Assembly (NCBI GenBank): GCA_942493125.1
Contig: OW818667.1
Coordinates: forward strand, 3,348,001 to 3,412,000
Origin: Fusibacter_C sp942493125
GTDB taxonomy: Bacteria > Bacillota > Clostridia > Peptostreptococcales > Acidaminobacteraceae
Length of the DNA: 64,000 bases
Direction: 5' to 3'
In this document: positions 25,606 to 33,939 of the stretch, one piece after another
Layout: each line of letters starts with the position of its first letter
Position numbering within the stretch: position 1 is the stretch's first letter
Position numbers and translations under genes: made by a program
Notes under the pieces: model-generated
Told to the model about the DNA's origin: nothing
The model's database searches: none
What the model saw: the letters and a program-made list of their open reading frames with translations, nothing else

Positions 25606-26778
25606 ATGATCAAAAGAGTGATATTATTCGTACTTGACAGCGTTGGAATCGGGGCATTGCCGGATTCTGAGAAGTTTGGCGATATCGGCGTGAACACGCT
25701 TGGTCACATTGCAAAATCAACAGATAATTTTAAGATCCCAAATCTTATGAAAATGGGTATCGGAAATATCGACGGTGTGGATTACATCCAAGCGGATGAA
25801 AACCCTATCGGTGCTTTCGGTCGTTCTCTTGAAGCATCCAATGGCAAAGATACGACGACAGGTCACTGGGAAATTGCTGGGCTTTACATTGAACAACCTT
25901 TTAAAACATATCCAGATGGCTTCCCAGATTATATCATCGACGCTTTTGAATCGAAAATCGGCAAAAAAATTCTCTGCAACAAACCTGCTTCTGGGACAGT
26001 CGTCTTAGAAGAACTAGGTGAAGAGCATATGAGAACGGGCAGTCCAATCGTGTATACTTCAGCGGATAGCGTGTTCCAAATCGCTGCACATGAAGATATC
26101 ATTCCGCTTCCTGAATTATATAATATGTGTCAAATCGCAAGAGACATGCTCATGGGCGAGGATCAGGTTGCTAGAGTTATCGCAAGACCATTCATAGGAG
26201 AACCAGGCAATTTCCAAAGAACATCCAATAGAAGAGATTATAGCATCAAACCTTATCAAAAGACTGTGCTCGATTATGCAAAGGAAGCCGGTTTAAAGGT
26301 CAAGGCAGTTGGTAAAATCGTAGACATCTACGATGGCGAAGGCATCACAGACGATGTGCATACTAAAGACAATATGGATGGCGTCGATCAAACGCTCAAT
26401 TATTTAAAAGAGGATTTCCAAGGCATACTGTTTACAAACCTTGTCGATTTCGATGCCAAATTTGGGCATAGACGCGATATACCAGGTTATCGTGGGGCGC
26501 TTGAAGAAGTTGATGCAAGAATTCCAGAACTGATGGCTGCTATGAAACCGACGGATATGTTGATTATTCTTGCTGACCACGGCAATGATCCCGCTTACAA
26601 AGGCTCAGATCATACGCGCGAGTATATTCCACTCCTCATTTATGGTGAAGAAATAAAAGCTGGCGTCAACATTGGCACAAGAAAGACTTTTGCTGACGTG
26701 GCTGCAACCGTTTCCGATGTTTTGAACATTTCTGCGACGCCATATGGCGAGAGTTTTAAAGGGGAAATATTGAAGTAA
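25606..26778 (+). CDS. deoB: Phosphopentomutase
   Basis: 390 residues. Interconverts (deoxy)ribose 1-phosphate and 5-phosphate, linking nucleoside phosphorolysis to central metabolism. Alkaline phosphatase-like metal sites are visible: LDSVGIGALPDSE, the SNGKDTTTGHWE loop with the phospho-accepting Thr, VDFDAKFGHRRD and ILADHGNDP with SDHTREYIPLL. Strong AAGGAGG ribosome site. First gene of a three-gene nucleoside catabolism operon with punA and pdp. Confidence 0.97.
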   Translation: MIKRVILFVLDSVGIGALPDSEKFGDIGVNTLGHIAKSTDNFKIPNLMKMGIGNIDGVDYIQADENPIGAFGRSLEASNGKDTTTGHWEIAGLYIEQPFKTYPDGFPDYIIDAFESKIGKKILCNKPASGTVVLEELGEEHMRTGSPIVYTSADSVFQIAAHEDIIPLPELYNMCQIARDMLMGEDQVARVIARPFIGEPGNFQRTSNRRDYSIKPYQKTVLDYAKEAGLKVKAVGKIVDIYDGEGITDDVHTKDNMDGVDQTLNYLKEDFQGILFTNLVDFDAKFGHRRDIPGYRGALEEVDARIPELMAAMKPTDMLIILADHGNDPAYKGSDHTREYIPLLIYGEEIKAGVNIGTRKTFADVAATVSDVLNISATPYGESFKGEILK

Positions 26779-26800
26779 TAAAACATAGAAATTGCATAAC

Positions 26801-26820
26801 ATAATGCAATGGTTTATCAC
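26801..26820. repeat. Inverted repeat between deoB and punA
   Basis: Arms ATTGCAT (26801-26807) and ATGCAAT (26814-26820), six-base spacer. It lies in the short deoB-punA gap and is preceded by GAA, so GAAATTGCATAA at 26798-26809 matches the sequence at 15631-15642 exactly. It could be an RNA hairpin or a regulator site. Confidence 0.5.
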
Positions 26821-26834
26821 ATATGGAGGATTCA

Positions 26835-27656
26835 ATGACCGATTTATTAACAAAAATAAATGATGCACAAAAATATATCGAAAGCAAACTGACTGAAAAA
26901 CCTGAAATTGGTTTGATTCTCGGTTCTGGACTTGGCGTGCTCGCCGATGAAATCGAAGCGCCAATCAAAATTAAGTATAGCGAAATTCCGCATTTTCCCG
27001 TTTCAACAGTAGAAGGCCACGAAGGACAGTTTGTCATCGGCAAATTGAAAGGAAAGCAAGTCATCGCGATGCAAGGGCGCTTCCATTATTATGAAGGCTA
27101 CTCGATGCAAGAAGTGACGTTTCCGATCAGAGTGCTTAAAGCGGTTGGCGTCTCGCATTTGATTTTGACAAACGCTGCAGGTGGCTTGAATGAATCATTC
27201 AGCGGTGGCACACTCATGCTCATCACCGATCAGATCAACATCATGGGCCTTAGCCCACTAATCGGTCCAAATGAACAAACGCTTGGTCCAAGATTCCCTG
27301 ATGCTTCAAGCATATACAGCCCAGTGTTCAACCAAAAAGTTCTCGAAGAGGCAAAGTCGCTCGATATCGATTTGAAACAAGGTGTATACTTTTACTTCAC
27401 TGGTCCGGCGTATGAGACGCCAGCAGAAGTTAAATTGGCGAAGCTTTTAGGTGGAGACGCTGTTGGTATGTCGACGGCACCTGAGGCACTCGTAGCGACA
27501 CATATGGGGATGACAGTCACTGGCATCTCATGCATCACGAACATGGCGGCAGGCATCCAAAAAACGGCACTCAATCACAAAGAAGTCGTAGAAGTTGCGA
27601 ACCGCGTTCAAAGTACTTTCATCAAATTGGTCAACAGAATCGTAGAAATAGCCTAA
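26835..27656 (+). CDS. punA: Purine nucleoside phosphorylase
   Basis: 273 residues, trimeric PNP type. Splits inosine and guanosine with phosphate. Conserved LILGSGLGVLADEIE, FPVSTVEGHEGQ (His-Gly phosphate region), QGRFHYYEGYSM, TNAAGGLN and PAYETPAEV with the later MSTAPEALVA. The start at ATG 26835 follows GGAGG by 5-6 bases; the in-frame ATG at 26823 overlaps that ribosome site and is rejected. Middle gene of deoB-punA-pdp. Confidence 0.96.
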   Translation: MTDLLTKINDAQKYIESKLTEKPEIGLILGSGLGVLADEIEAPIKIKYSEIPHFPVSTVEGHEGQFVIGKLKGKQVIAMQGRFHYYEGYSMQEVTFPIRVLKAVGVSHLILTNAAGGLNESFSGGTLMLITDQINIMGLSPLIGPNEQTLGPRFPDASSIYSPVFNQKVLEEAKSLDIDLKQGVYFYFTGPAYETPAEVKLAKLLGGDAVGMSTAPEALVATHMGMTVTGISCITNMAAGIQKTALNHKEVVEVANRVQSTFIKLVNRIVEIA

Positions 27657-27672
27657 GGAAGACGGTGTAAAG

Positions 27673-28974
27673 ATGCGTATAGTAGATTTAATCAACAAGA
27701 AGAAACACGGAGAATCTCTGACAAAAGAAGAAATCGAGTTTTTCATATTTGGCTATACAAAGGGTGAGCTACCAGATTATCAGGTGTCCGCTTTATTGAT
27801 GGCAATCTATTTCAAAGGAATGGAAGATAGAGAAATCGCGGATCTGACAGATGCAATGGTGCGCTCAGGCGATACAGTAGATTTAAGTAAAATTGAAGGC
27901 ATCAAAGTCGACAAGCATTCAACTGGCGGCGTAGGCGATAAAATCAGCTTGATTGTCATCCCACTTGTGGCCTCTACAGGCGTTCCTGTGGCAAAAATGT
28001 CAGGGCGAGGACTCGGTCACACCGGCGGTACCATCGACAAGCTTGAGGCTATCGAGGGCTTTAAAGTAGAACTTTCAAACGAAGAATTTATAAGCAATGT
28101 CAATACGCACAAAATGGCGATTGTCGGCCAATCAGGCAATTTGACGCCTGCTGATAAGAAGCTCTACGCACTGAGAGATGTTACGGGCACTATTGATAGC
28201 ATCCCATTGATTGCAAGTTCCATTATGAGCAAAAAAATCGCAGCAGGTTCAGATGCCATCGTACTCGACGTAAAAGTCGGTTCAGGTGCGTTTATGAAAT
28301 CGCTGGAAGATGCAAGGGAACTTGCAAAAACTATGGTTGCGATTGGTAATTCACTTGGTAGAAGAACCGTTGCAGTCATCACAAACATGGATCAACCACT
28401 TGGACATGAAATCGGCAATGCCAATGAAGTCAGGGAAGCAATCGAAGTACTTAGTGGCCATGGCGCTGAAGATGAGACTGAAGTGGCACTCACCATTGCA
28501 TCGTATATGGCTGTACTTGGTGGCGCATTTGAAAACAGAGAAGATGCTCGCAAGCATTTTGAAAAAATCATCGCATCTGGTGAAGCGATAGAACTCTTGA
28601 AGAAGTTCGTGGAAATTCAAGGTGGTAATTCAGATGTCATCGCACACCCAGAAAAATTGCCACAAGCGAAGTACCACATCGAAGTAAAATCCGATCTTGA
28701 GGGTTACGTCGCAGGCTTTGATTCTGAAAAAATCGGCATCTCAGCGATGATGCTCGGTGCGGGCCGCAGAAAGAAAGAAGATAACATCGATTTCTCTGCA
28801 GGTATTACGCTTAAGAAGAAGCTTGGCACACATGTCAACCTTGGCGATGTGCTTTGTGTCTTACACACCAATTTAGAGGATATCGTAGAGGCAGAAAAGA
28901 TGGTGAGATCAGCTTTTGTCATCAGTGGTCAAAAACCAGAACCAAGCAAGTACATCTACGAGATTATCGAGTAG
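27673..28974 (+). CDS. pdp: Pyrimidine-nucleoside phosphorylase
   Basis: 433 residues. Phosphorolysis of uridine, thymidine and deoxyuridine. The family signature SGRGLGHTGGTIDKLEAI is present, as are VDKHSTGGVGDKISL, the KKIAAGSDAIVLDVKVGSGAF active-site segment (in parts) and the C-terminal RRKKEDNIDFSAGI. Length matches Bacillus Pdp. In sporeformers dacF-spoIIA can follow this cluster; here an intergenic CA-rich stretch and terminator come next. Confidence 0.95.
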   Translation: MRIVDLINKKKHGESLTKEEIEFFIFGYTKGELPDYQVSALLMAIYFKGMEDREIADLTDAMVRSGDTVDLSKIEGIKVDKHSTGGVGDKISLIVIPLVASTGVPVAKMSGRGLGHTGGTIDKLEAIEGFKVELSNEEFISNVNTHKMAIVGQSGNLTPADKKLYALRDVTGTIDSIPLIASSIMSKKIAAGSDAIVLDVKVGSGAFMKSLEDARELAKTMVAIGNSLGRRTVAVITNMDQPLGHEIGNANEVREAIEVLSGHGAEDETEVALTIASYMAVLGGAFENREDARKHFEKIIASGEAIELLKKFVEIQGGNSDVIAHPEKLPQAKYHIEVKSDLEGYVAGFDSEKIGISAMMLGAGRRKKEDNIDFSAGITLKKKLGTHVNLGDVLCVLHTNLEDIVEAEKMVRSAFVISGQKPEPSKYIYEIIE

Positions 28975-29050
28975 TAACATAGTTCAAACCACAACACAAA
29001 TCACAAAAACAAATTGCATCAAAAATCGCATCACAAACCGCATCAAAATC

Positions 29051-29080
29051 AAAGAGCCGATAATCATCGGCTCTTTTTCT
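29051..29080 (+). terminator. Intrinsic terminator after pdp
   Basis: Perfect 11-bp stem (29051-29061 with 29066-29076), loop AATC, T run 29074-29078. It ends the deoB operon about 75 bases after the pdp stop; the space in between is a low-G, CA-rich stretch with imperfect GCATCA repeats. Confidence 0.85.
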
Positions 29081-29096
29081 AGTGCACGCCTAAACA

Positions 29097-29125
29097 TTGT
29101 AATTGTCGCTTTTGAAAGGTATAAT
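29097..29125 (+). promoter_or_regulatory. Promoter for the cca-scpA-scpB operon
   Basis: TTGTAA (29097-29102), 17-base spacer, TATAAT (29120-29125). Start site near 29132, about 26 bases before the ATG at 29158. Confidence 0.7.
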
Positions 29126-29157
29126 GAATTGTGCGAAAACACGATTAGGAGCCTATT

Positions 29158-30492
29158 ATGACTGATGAGATAATAAATCATGATAAAACAAAACTCGAAC
29201 AATTTCTGAAAGTACTTTTGGACGTTCAGACTAAGTTGAATGTCAGTTGTTACTTTGTCGGTGGTTGCGTTAGAGATCGTTTGTTAAAACAAGTGACCAA
29301 TGATTACGATATAGCCGTTGATGGTGACTTAGAGCAGATGATTCAAGCCTTAAAGGAAACCAATTGGGGTGCGAACGAGGGTGCGAACGAGGATGCAAAC
29401 AAGGGGATATTTGAGCTTACACCTTCAATTCTAGGGACCGCAAAAGTCAGATTTGGCAAATATCATGTCGACCTTGCAACATTTAGAAGTGAACGCTATA
29501 CGTCAAATAATGGCTTGCCTGAAATCGCTGCAGGGGATATTGAATCGGATTTGTCTCGACGTGATTTTACTATTAATACGGGATATATCTTGCTCAGTCA
29601 TGATAATTTGGATAAAATGTTACATGTTGACGATGCGATTGATATCGAAATCGCATTTGCGCATCCAAAGTTTCACGCGGATATTGAAAACGGTGTCTTA
29701 CGCGTGCTTCACGATCGTTCTTTTATCGAAGACCCATCACGCATGTTACGTGCGGTGAAGTATAGCACCTTATATGATTTGAAAATGGATGATGCAACGC
29801 AATCATTATTTAATACGGCTTCAAAGAAGCGTCTTATAACCGATTATTCGAGAGATCGATACCGTCAAATTGTCTTAGGTTATGCAAAGCACAAGCATGG
29901 GATAGAGATTCTTACCAATATATATAAGCAGTCGCTTTTACTGCAAGTTGAGGTTTCAGAACCTTCAAATACGAAGCGCATCCAGGCTTACTATGACTTG
30001 TTCGCCGAAGAGCCTACAGCAGCACCTGCAGCAGCACAGGATCATACTATGAATCGAGGTATACTATACTTACTGTTAATATACGAGTATCATTTGGCGT
30101 TTTGGTTTGGTGCTGATCGTCAAATTTCTGAAATCGCAAAATCATGTATCGCACTTCAAGAAACAGCGTCTATTATGACACCTGTACAGTGCCAATCCAG
30201 ATGGTGGGGGTACGAGACGTTCAAGCGTTATGACGCCTGTTCATTGATTTTTGCGAAAGATGCGGTTTCCATTTCTGAAACCATGAAGCATGCGCTTCAC
30301 ACGTATCTTGAAGAGACGCAATTTATCAAACTTAGCATCAATGGCAATACACTAAAAAACCTTGGTATTGAAAGCGGTAAGAAAATAGGGTTATTATTGA
30401 ATCTTCTTTTGGCGCATAAAGTCGATACGGGAAGTCCCATGACGCAAGAAGAAGAAATTAAATGGATAGAGAGTAAACAATATGAGTATTGA
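29158..30492 (+). CDS. CCA tRNA nucleotidyltransferase / poly(A) polymerase family protein
   Basis: 444 residues, class II nucleotidyltransferase. YFVGGCVRDRLLKQVTNDYDIAVDGD carries the GG-R and DxD catalytic motifs (quoted here as GGCVRDRL and NDYDIAVDGD); LSRRDFTINTGY and EDPSRMLRAVKYST are the base-recognition and neck motifs. It most likely adds CCA to tRNA 3' ends, though a poly(A) polymerase role cannot be excluded. No HD domain. Two insertions look young: a 12-base repeat encoding GANE-GANE-DANK (residues 71-82) and an Ala/Pro-rich loop near residue 285. Its end overlaps scpA by 11 bases. Confidence 0.88.
   Translation: MTDEIINHDKTKLEQFLKVLLDVQTKLNVSCYFVGGCVRDRLLKQVTNDYDIAVDGDLEQMIQALKETNWGANEGANEDANKGIFELTPSILGTAKVRFGKYHVDLATFRSERYTSNNGLPEIAAGDIESDLSRRDFTINTGYILLSHDNLDKMLHVDDAIDIEIAFAHPKFHADIENGVLRVLHDRSFIEDPSRMLRAVKYSTLYDLKMDDATQSLFNTASKKRLITDYSRDRYRQIVLGYAKHKHGIEILTNIYKQSLLLQVEVSEPSNTKRIQAYYDLFAEEPTAAPAAAQDHTMNRGILYLLLIYEYHLAFWFGADRQISEIAKSCIALQETASIMTPVQCQSRWWGYETFKRYDACSLIFAKDAVSISETMKHALHTYLEETQFIKLSINGNTLKNLGIESGKKIGLLLNLLLAHKVDTGSPMTQEEEIKWIESKQYEY
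29368..29403 (+). repeat. 12-base in-frame tandem repeat in the CCA enzyme
   Basis: Three 12-base units; the first two are identical (ggtgcgaacgag) and the third diverged (gatgcaaacaag). They encode GANE, GANE, DANK between the DxD strand and the next conserved block. Confidence 0.8.
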
Positions 30493-31267
30493 TATAAAAC
30501 TTGAGGCCTTTGAAGGACCGCTTGATCTTCTACTACACCTCATCACACGTGATGAAATCGAAATATCGGATATTCCGATCGTCAGCATCACGGCCCAGTA
30601 TCTTGAGGCGATTGGCGATTTAAAGGATATGGATCTTGAAGTGGCGACAGAATTTATCGTGATGGCAGCAACGCTTCTTGAGATTAAATCAAAAATGCTG
30701 TTGCCTGATAAAGGGGAAGTTGATCTTTACGATTATTCAGCCGAAGACCCACGGCAAGAACTCGTTAAACGCCTTGTCGAATATAAGAAGTTCAAAGATA
30801 TTGCAAATGCGCTCAGAGAGTCTGAAGGGACCTTGGATGAAGTGGTCTTCAGAGATCAGGATGATCTTGCTCAGTACGTGCAAAACGTACCCGTTTCATC
30901 GCTGAATATCGATATGGACAGCACGCTACTCATTGAAGCCGTAAAGCGGCTCATGCTTAAGATGAGCCGTTTTGACGATATCAGACAACAGTATTTTAAA
31001 GGCATCAAACGCGATACCTATACGGTTGAAGAGAAAATCTCCAAAGTGCGTAGTCGACTTTTGCTAGAAGATGCGTTTGAGTTTACCATGTTGTTTGGTG
31101 AAACCATCACAAAGGAAGAAGTCGTCGTGACGTTCCTCGCACTGCTTGAGCTTTTGAAGTTAAAAGAGATTACCATCGTTCAAGATAAGCTGTTTGGCGA
31201 CATCTGCATCCAGAAGAGAGACTATGTCGAACTTGTCGATTATGATCATACGCAAGATGAACATTAA
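30482..31267 (+). CDS. scpA: Segregation and condensation protein A
   Basis: 261 residues, kleisin that bridges the SMC heads and with ScpB shapes and segregates the chromosome. The N-terminal EAFEGPLDLLLHLITRDEIEISDIPI and the MAATLLEIKSKMLLP block (both quoted in part) are the family signatures; the C-terminal winged helix ends the protein with FLALLELLKLKEI. Overlaps the CCA gene by 11 bases; scpB follows 17 bases later. Confidence 0.96.
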   Translation: MSIDIKLEAFEGPLDLLLHLITRDEIEISDIPIVSITAQYLEAIGDLKDMDLEVATEFIVMAATLLEIKSKMLLPDKGEVDLYDYSAEDPRQELVKRLVEYKKFKDIANALRESEGTLDEVVFRDQDDLAQYVQNVPVSSLNIDMDSTLLIEAVKRLMLKMSRFDDIRQQYFKGIKRDTYTVEEKISKVRSRLLLEDAFEFTMLFGETITKEEVVVTFLALLELLKLKEITIVQDKLFGDICIQKRDYVELVDYDHTQDEH

Positions 31268-31284
31268 TATTAAAGGAGACTTTC

Positions 31285-31950
31285 ATGCCAATTAACTATA
31301 AATCCGTTATTGAATCCATTCTGTTTGCTTGGGCTGAGCCGCTAAGCCTCTATAAAATCGCAAAAATATTAGACTTGAAACCAGTTGCTGTTGAGACGCT
31401 CATAGAAGAGATGATGAAAGAGTACAAGGAGAGTCAAAGGGGCATTCAAATTATCGAAACAAACAAGCATTATCAGTTCAGTACGCTCAAGGCAAACTAC
31501 CCTTTTGTGGAACAATTATGTGCCACTTCTAAAAGCAAGGGATTATCCAATTCCGCACTTGAGGTCTTGGCGATCGTCGCCTATAAACAGCCAATTACAA
31601 AGCTCGATATCGAGCAGATAAGGGGTGTCAATTCCGAAGGACCGCTCCAAAGTTTGATTGAGCGCGACTTAGTCGAAGTTAAAGGCAAACTCGAAAAAAT
31701 CGGGCGCCCACAAATATACGGAACCACAGATGTCTTCTTAAGAAGTTTCGGCTTCAAGACGCTTGGCGATTTGCCACAGATTGAGGCGTTTAAGGGGTTT
31801 GTGCATAATGAGGATGATGTAGAAGGCCAAGAAGTAGAAACTGAAACTGAAATTGAAACTGAAATTGAAATTGCTATTGAAACTGCTATTGAAACTGAAA
31901 CTGAAACTGAAACTGAAGTTGAAACTGAAACTGATACCGAGATTGAATAG
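31285..31950 (+). CDS. scpB: Segregation and condensation protein B with Glu/Thr-rich tail
   Basis: 221 residues. Two winged helices that dimerise and bind ScpA: ILFAWAEPLSLYKIAKIL, then LEVLAIVAYKQPITKLDIEQIRGVNS (in parts) and the GRPQIYGTTDVFLRSFGF end. The conserved protein finishes near residue 180. The last ~39 residues (183-221) are an acidic repeat of ETEI/ETET units encoded by alternating gaaact/gaaatt, not part of ScpB proper. Spore-cortex genes such as spmA/spmB and dacB often lie downstream in sporeformers; here a GNAT gene does. Confidence 0.95.
   Translation: MPINYKSVIESILFAWAEPLSLYKIAKILDLKPVAVETLIEEMMKEYKESQRGIQIIETNKHYQFSTLKANYPFVEQLCATSKSKGLSNSALEVLAIVAYKQPITKLDIEQIRGVNSEGPLQSLIERDLVEVKGKLEKIGRPQIYGTTDVFLRSFGFKTLGDLPQIEAFKGFVHNEDDVEGQEVETETEIETEIEIAIETAIETETETETEVETETDTEIE
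31832..31945 (+). repeat. Hexanucleotide-type repeat tract at the scpB 3' end
   Basis: Imperfect runs of gaaact and gaaatt encode the Glu/Thr/Ile tail of ScpB. Six-base steps keep the frame, so length may vary between strains without loss of the protein. Confidence 0.8.
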
Positions 31951-31967
31951 TAAATAGGAGGCTAATT

Positions 31968-32453
31968 ATGATTCAGTTTAGACCATACACAGAAAAGACG
32001 GATGCGTCGTTACTTGCGATGCTCACAACCTTTGAGATCGATCACGCGATGATTGATCAACTCATGCATGCTGATAATCGCTTTTTTGTCATCGACGACG
32101 GGGACGCAATTATCGGTTTTTGCGCCTATGCTTTTGCTACGCCTGAACTTGCGCATATCATGGCAATCTATGTTGTACCTACAGAGCGAAAAAACAAGTT
32201 CGGTGACGGATTGTTCAGGTCAGTACTAAATAGTATTGAAATACATGGCGGCCGCCATGTCATTTTATCAGGCACTCAAACGGAACTCGACTTCTATGCG
32301 CACGAGGGATTGGCGCCTGTTGCGCTCAATAGAGAAGGCCTTTCCGCAGAGGTGCACAGCGCGATAAACCCACTTCAAAATGAAACGTTTTCATACCTTG
32401 AGTCCATAGAGAACTACTTCAAAAAACCGTGCAAAGGTCAGCTCAAAAACTAG
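31968..32453 (+). CDS. GNAT family N-acetyltransferase
   Basis: 161 residues. Weakly conserved acetyltransferase fold: IGFCAYAFATPELAHIMAIYVVPTERKNKFGDGLFRSV, where IMAIYVVPTERKNKFGDGLF covers strand beta-4 and the acetyl-CoA loop, though the usual Q/RxxGxG/A is only approximated by RKNKFGDG. Substrate unknown. Starts 17 bases after scpB with AGGAGG and may be cotranscribed. No promoter is apparent. Confidence 0.75.
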   Translation: MIQFRPYTEKTDASLLAMLTTFEIDHAMIDQLMHADNRFFVIDDGDAIIGFCAYAFATPELAHIMAIYVVPTERKNKFGDGLFRSVLNSIEIHGGRHVILSGTQTELDFYAHEGLAPVALNREGLSAEVHSAINPLQNETFSYLESIENYFKKPCKGQLKN

Positions 32454-32542
32454 ATTGTATACAGCGATACCGATAGTCTTCCATACAATTTGAATGAAAA
32501 ATTGCAAATTTATAAACTTATCATATAAAAATGAAATTGTCC

Positions 32543-32570
32543 TTGCAAAACTATCATGCTATGGTATGAT
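32543..32570 (+). promoter_or_regulatory. Promoter for korDABC
   Basis: TTGCAA (32543-32548), 16-base spacer, TATGAT (32565-32570) preceded by TGG, giving an extended -10. Transcription from about 32577 excludes the in-frame ATG at 32556 as start. Confidence 0.65.
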
Positions 32571-32597
32571 TATTATGAGAGTAAAGGAGGATTTCCA

Positions 32598-32813
32598 ATG
32601 GCTGATCAAAAAGAGAATTTAACCATACACATTAATGAATCGTGGTGTAAAGGTTGTGGTATTTGCATAGCATTTTGTCCGAAACAAGTCTTAGGCTTCA
32701 ATGAAAATGGCAAAGTAACCATGCTCGACAGAGACAATTGTATCAAATGTGGCATGTGTCAAATGAGATGTCCCGATTTTGCAATTTTTTTAGGAGGTAA
32801 GGAAAATGAATAG
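32598..32813 (+). CDS. korD: 2-oxoacid:ferredoxin oxidoreductase, delta (ferredoxin) subunit
   Basis: 71 residues, two [4Fe-4S] motifs: C17-x2-C20-x2-C23-x3-C27P and CIKCGMCQMRCP. It wires electrons from the catalytic subunits to ferredoxin. The start at ATG 32598 follows AAAGGAGG by 7-8 bases, whereas the upstream ATG lies inside the promoter. Its end overlaps korA by 8 bases. Gene order D-A-B-C matches 2-oxoglutarate (or branched 2-oxoacid) ferredoxin oxidoreductases of anaerobes. Confidence 0.92.
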   Translation: MADQKENLTIHINESWCKGCGICIAFCPKQVLGFNENGKVTMLDRDNCIKCGMCQMRCPDFAIFLGGKENE

Positions 32814-33939
32814 AAAAGTCAAGTTTCTTCAAGGCAATGAGGCGTGTGTAGAAGGCGCTTTAATGGCAGGCATGACATTCTACTCGGGTTACCCTATCAC
32901 ACCATCGACAGAAATTGCTGAATTGTCGGCTGAAAAATTACCGCGCATCGGTGGCAAATTTATTCAAATGGAAGACGAAATAGCAGGAATTGCAGCAGCT
33001 ATAGGCGCATCACTCACTGGCGCAAAAGCGATGACGGCGACTTCGGGTCCAGGCTTTTCACTCAAACAAGAAAACATTGGTTATGCGGCACTTACAGAAA
33101 TTCCACTTGTTATCGTCAACGTTCAACGTGGCGGTCCAAGTACTGGTTTACCAACTGCACCTGGTCAAGGTGACTTGATGCAAGCAATGTGGGGCACACA
33201 TGGCGATCACCCAGTGATCTGCTTGACGCCGGATTCAGTTAGAGATACATTTGACTTAACCATCCGCGCTTTTAACTTGGCTGAAAAATATAGAACTCCT
33301 GTCATTTTGTTGACTGACGAAATCACAGGCCATATGAGAGAAAAAATAGAGATTCCAGAGCTATCTGAAATCGAAATAATCAATAGAGTAAAACCTAAAC
33401 AAGGCGATGCATACAAGGCTTATAAAGTTGAAGAGGGTGACATCGTCCCTAAAATGGCGGATTTTGGCTCAGGCTTCAGATACCATGTCACAGGCCTTAT
33501 GCACGATGAGACGGGATTCCCAAGCAACAGCACGACAAACGCTGGCAAGTTGATGGACCGTTTGATGGCTAAAGTTACCGATAACTTGGATGATATCATT
33601 CAGTGGGAAGAAGTTGAAACGGCAGATGCGGAATACTTGATCGTATCTTACGGTGGCACAGCTAGAACGGCAAAAGCGGCGATCAAAACTTTGAGAGCTG
33701 AAGGGATTAAAGTAGGCTTATTCAGACCGATTACGGTTTGGCCTTTCCCTGAAAAACAATTATTTGAACTCGGTAAAAAGATGAAAGACATTATCGTGGC
33801 TGAATTAAATTATGGTCAGATGAAACTTGAAGTCGAACGCGTCATCAAAGGTCATGCACCAGTAAGATTCTGTGGCAAAGCCAATGGCGAAGTATTGACT
33901 CCAGAAGAACTAATAGCCAAATTTAAGGAGGTATTATAA
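32806..33939 (+). CDS. korA: 2-oxoacid:ferredoxin oxidoreductase, alpha subunit
   Basis: 377 residues. FLQGNEACVEGALMAGMTFYSGYPITPSTEIAE (in parts: GNEACVEGALMAG, GYPITPSTEIAE) is the pyrimidine-binding domain hallmark, followed by TATSGPGFSLKQENIGYA and VNVQRGGPSTGLPTAPGQGDL (shortened). Oxidative decarboxylation of a 2-oxoacid to acyl-CoA in a TPP-dependent complex. 2-Oxoglutarate is the usual substrate for this subunit length and order, with 2-oxoisovalerate as an alternative. Overlaps korD and touches korB. Confidence 0.93.
   Translation: MNRKVKFLQGNEACVEGALMAGMTFYSGYPITPSTEIAELSAEKLPRIGGKFIQMEDEIAGIAAAIGASLTGAKAMTATSGPGFSLKQENIGYAALTEIPLVIVNVQRGGPSTGLPTAPGQGDLMQAMWGTHGDHPVICLTPDSVRDTFDLTIRAFNLAEKYRTPVILLTDEITGHMREKIEIPELSEIEIINRVKPKQGDAYKAYKVEEGDIVPKMADFGSGFRYHVTGLMHDETGFPSNSTTNAGKLMDRLMAKVTDNLDDIIQWEEVETADAEYLIVSYGGTARTAKAAIKTLRAEGIKVGLFRPITVWPFPEKQLFELGKKMKDIIVAELNYGQMKLEVERVIKGHAPVRFCGKANGEVLTPEELIAKFKEVL

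Noticed and set aside
28916..29161. 81-codon frame across the pdp-cca gap
   Set aside because: It overlaps the pdp end, the terminator and the next promoter; its composition reflects the CA-rich spacer.
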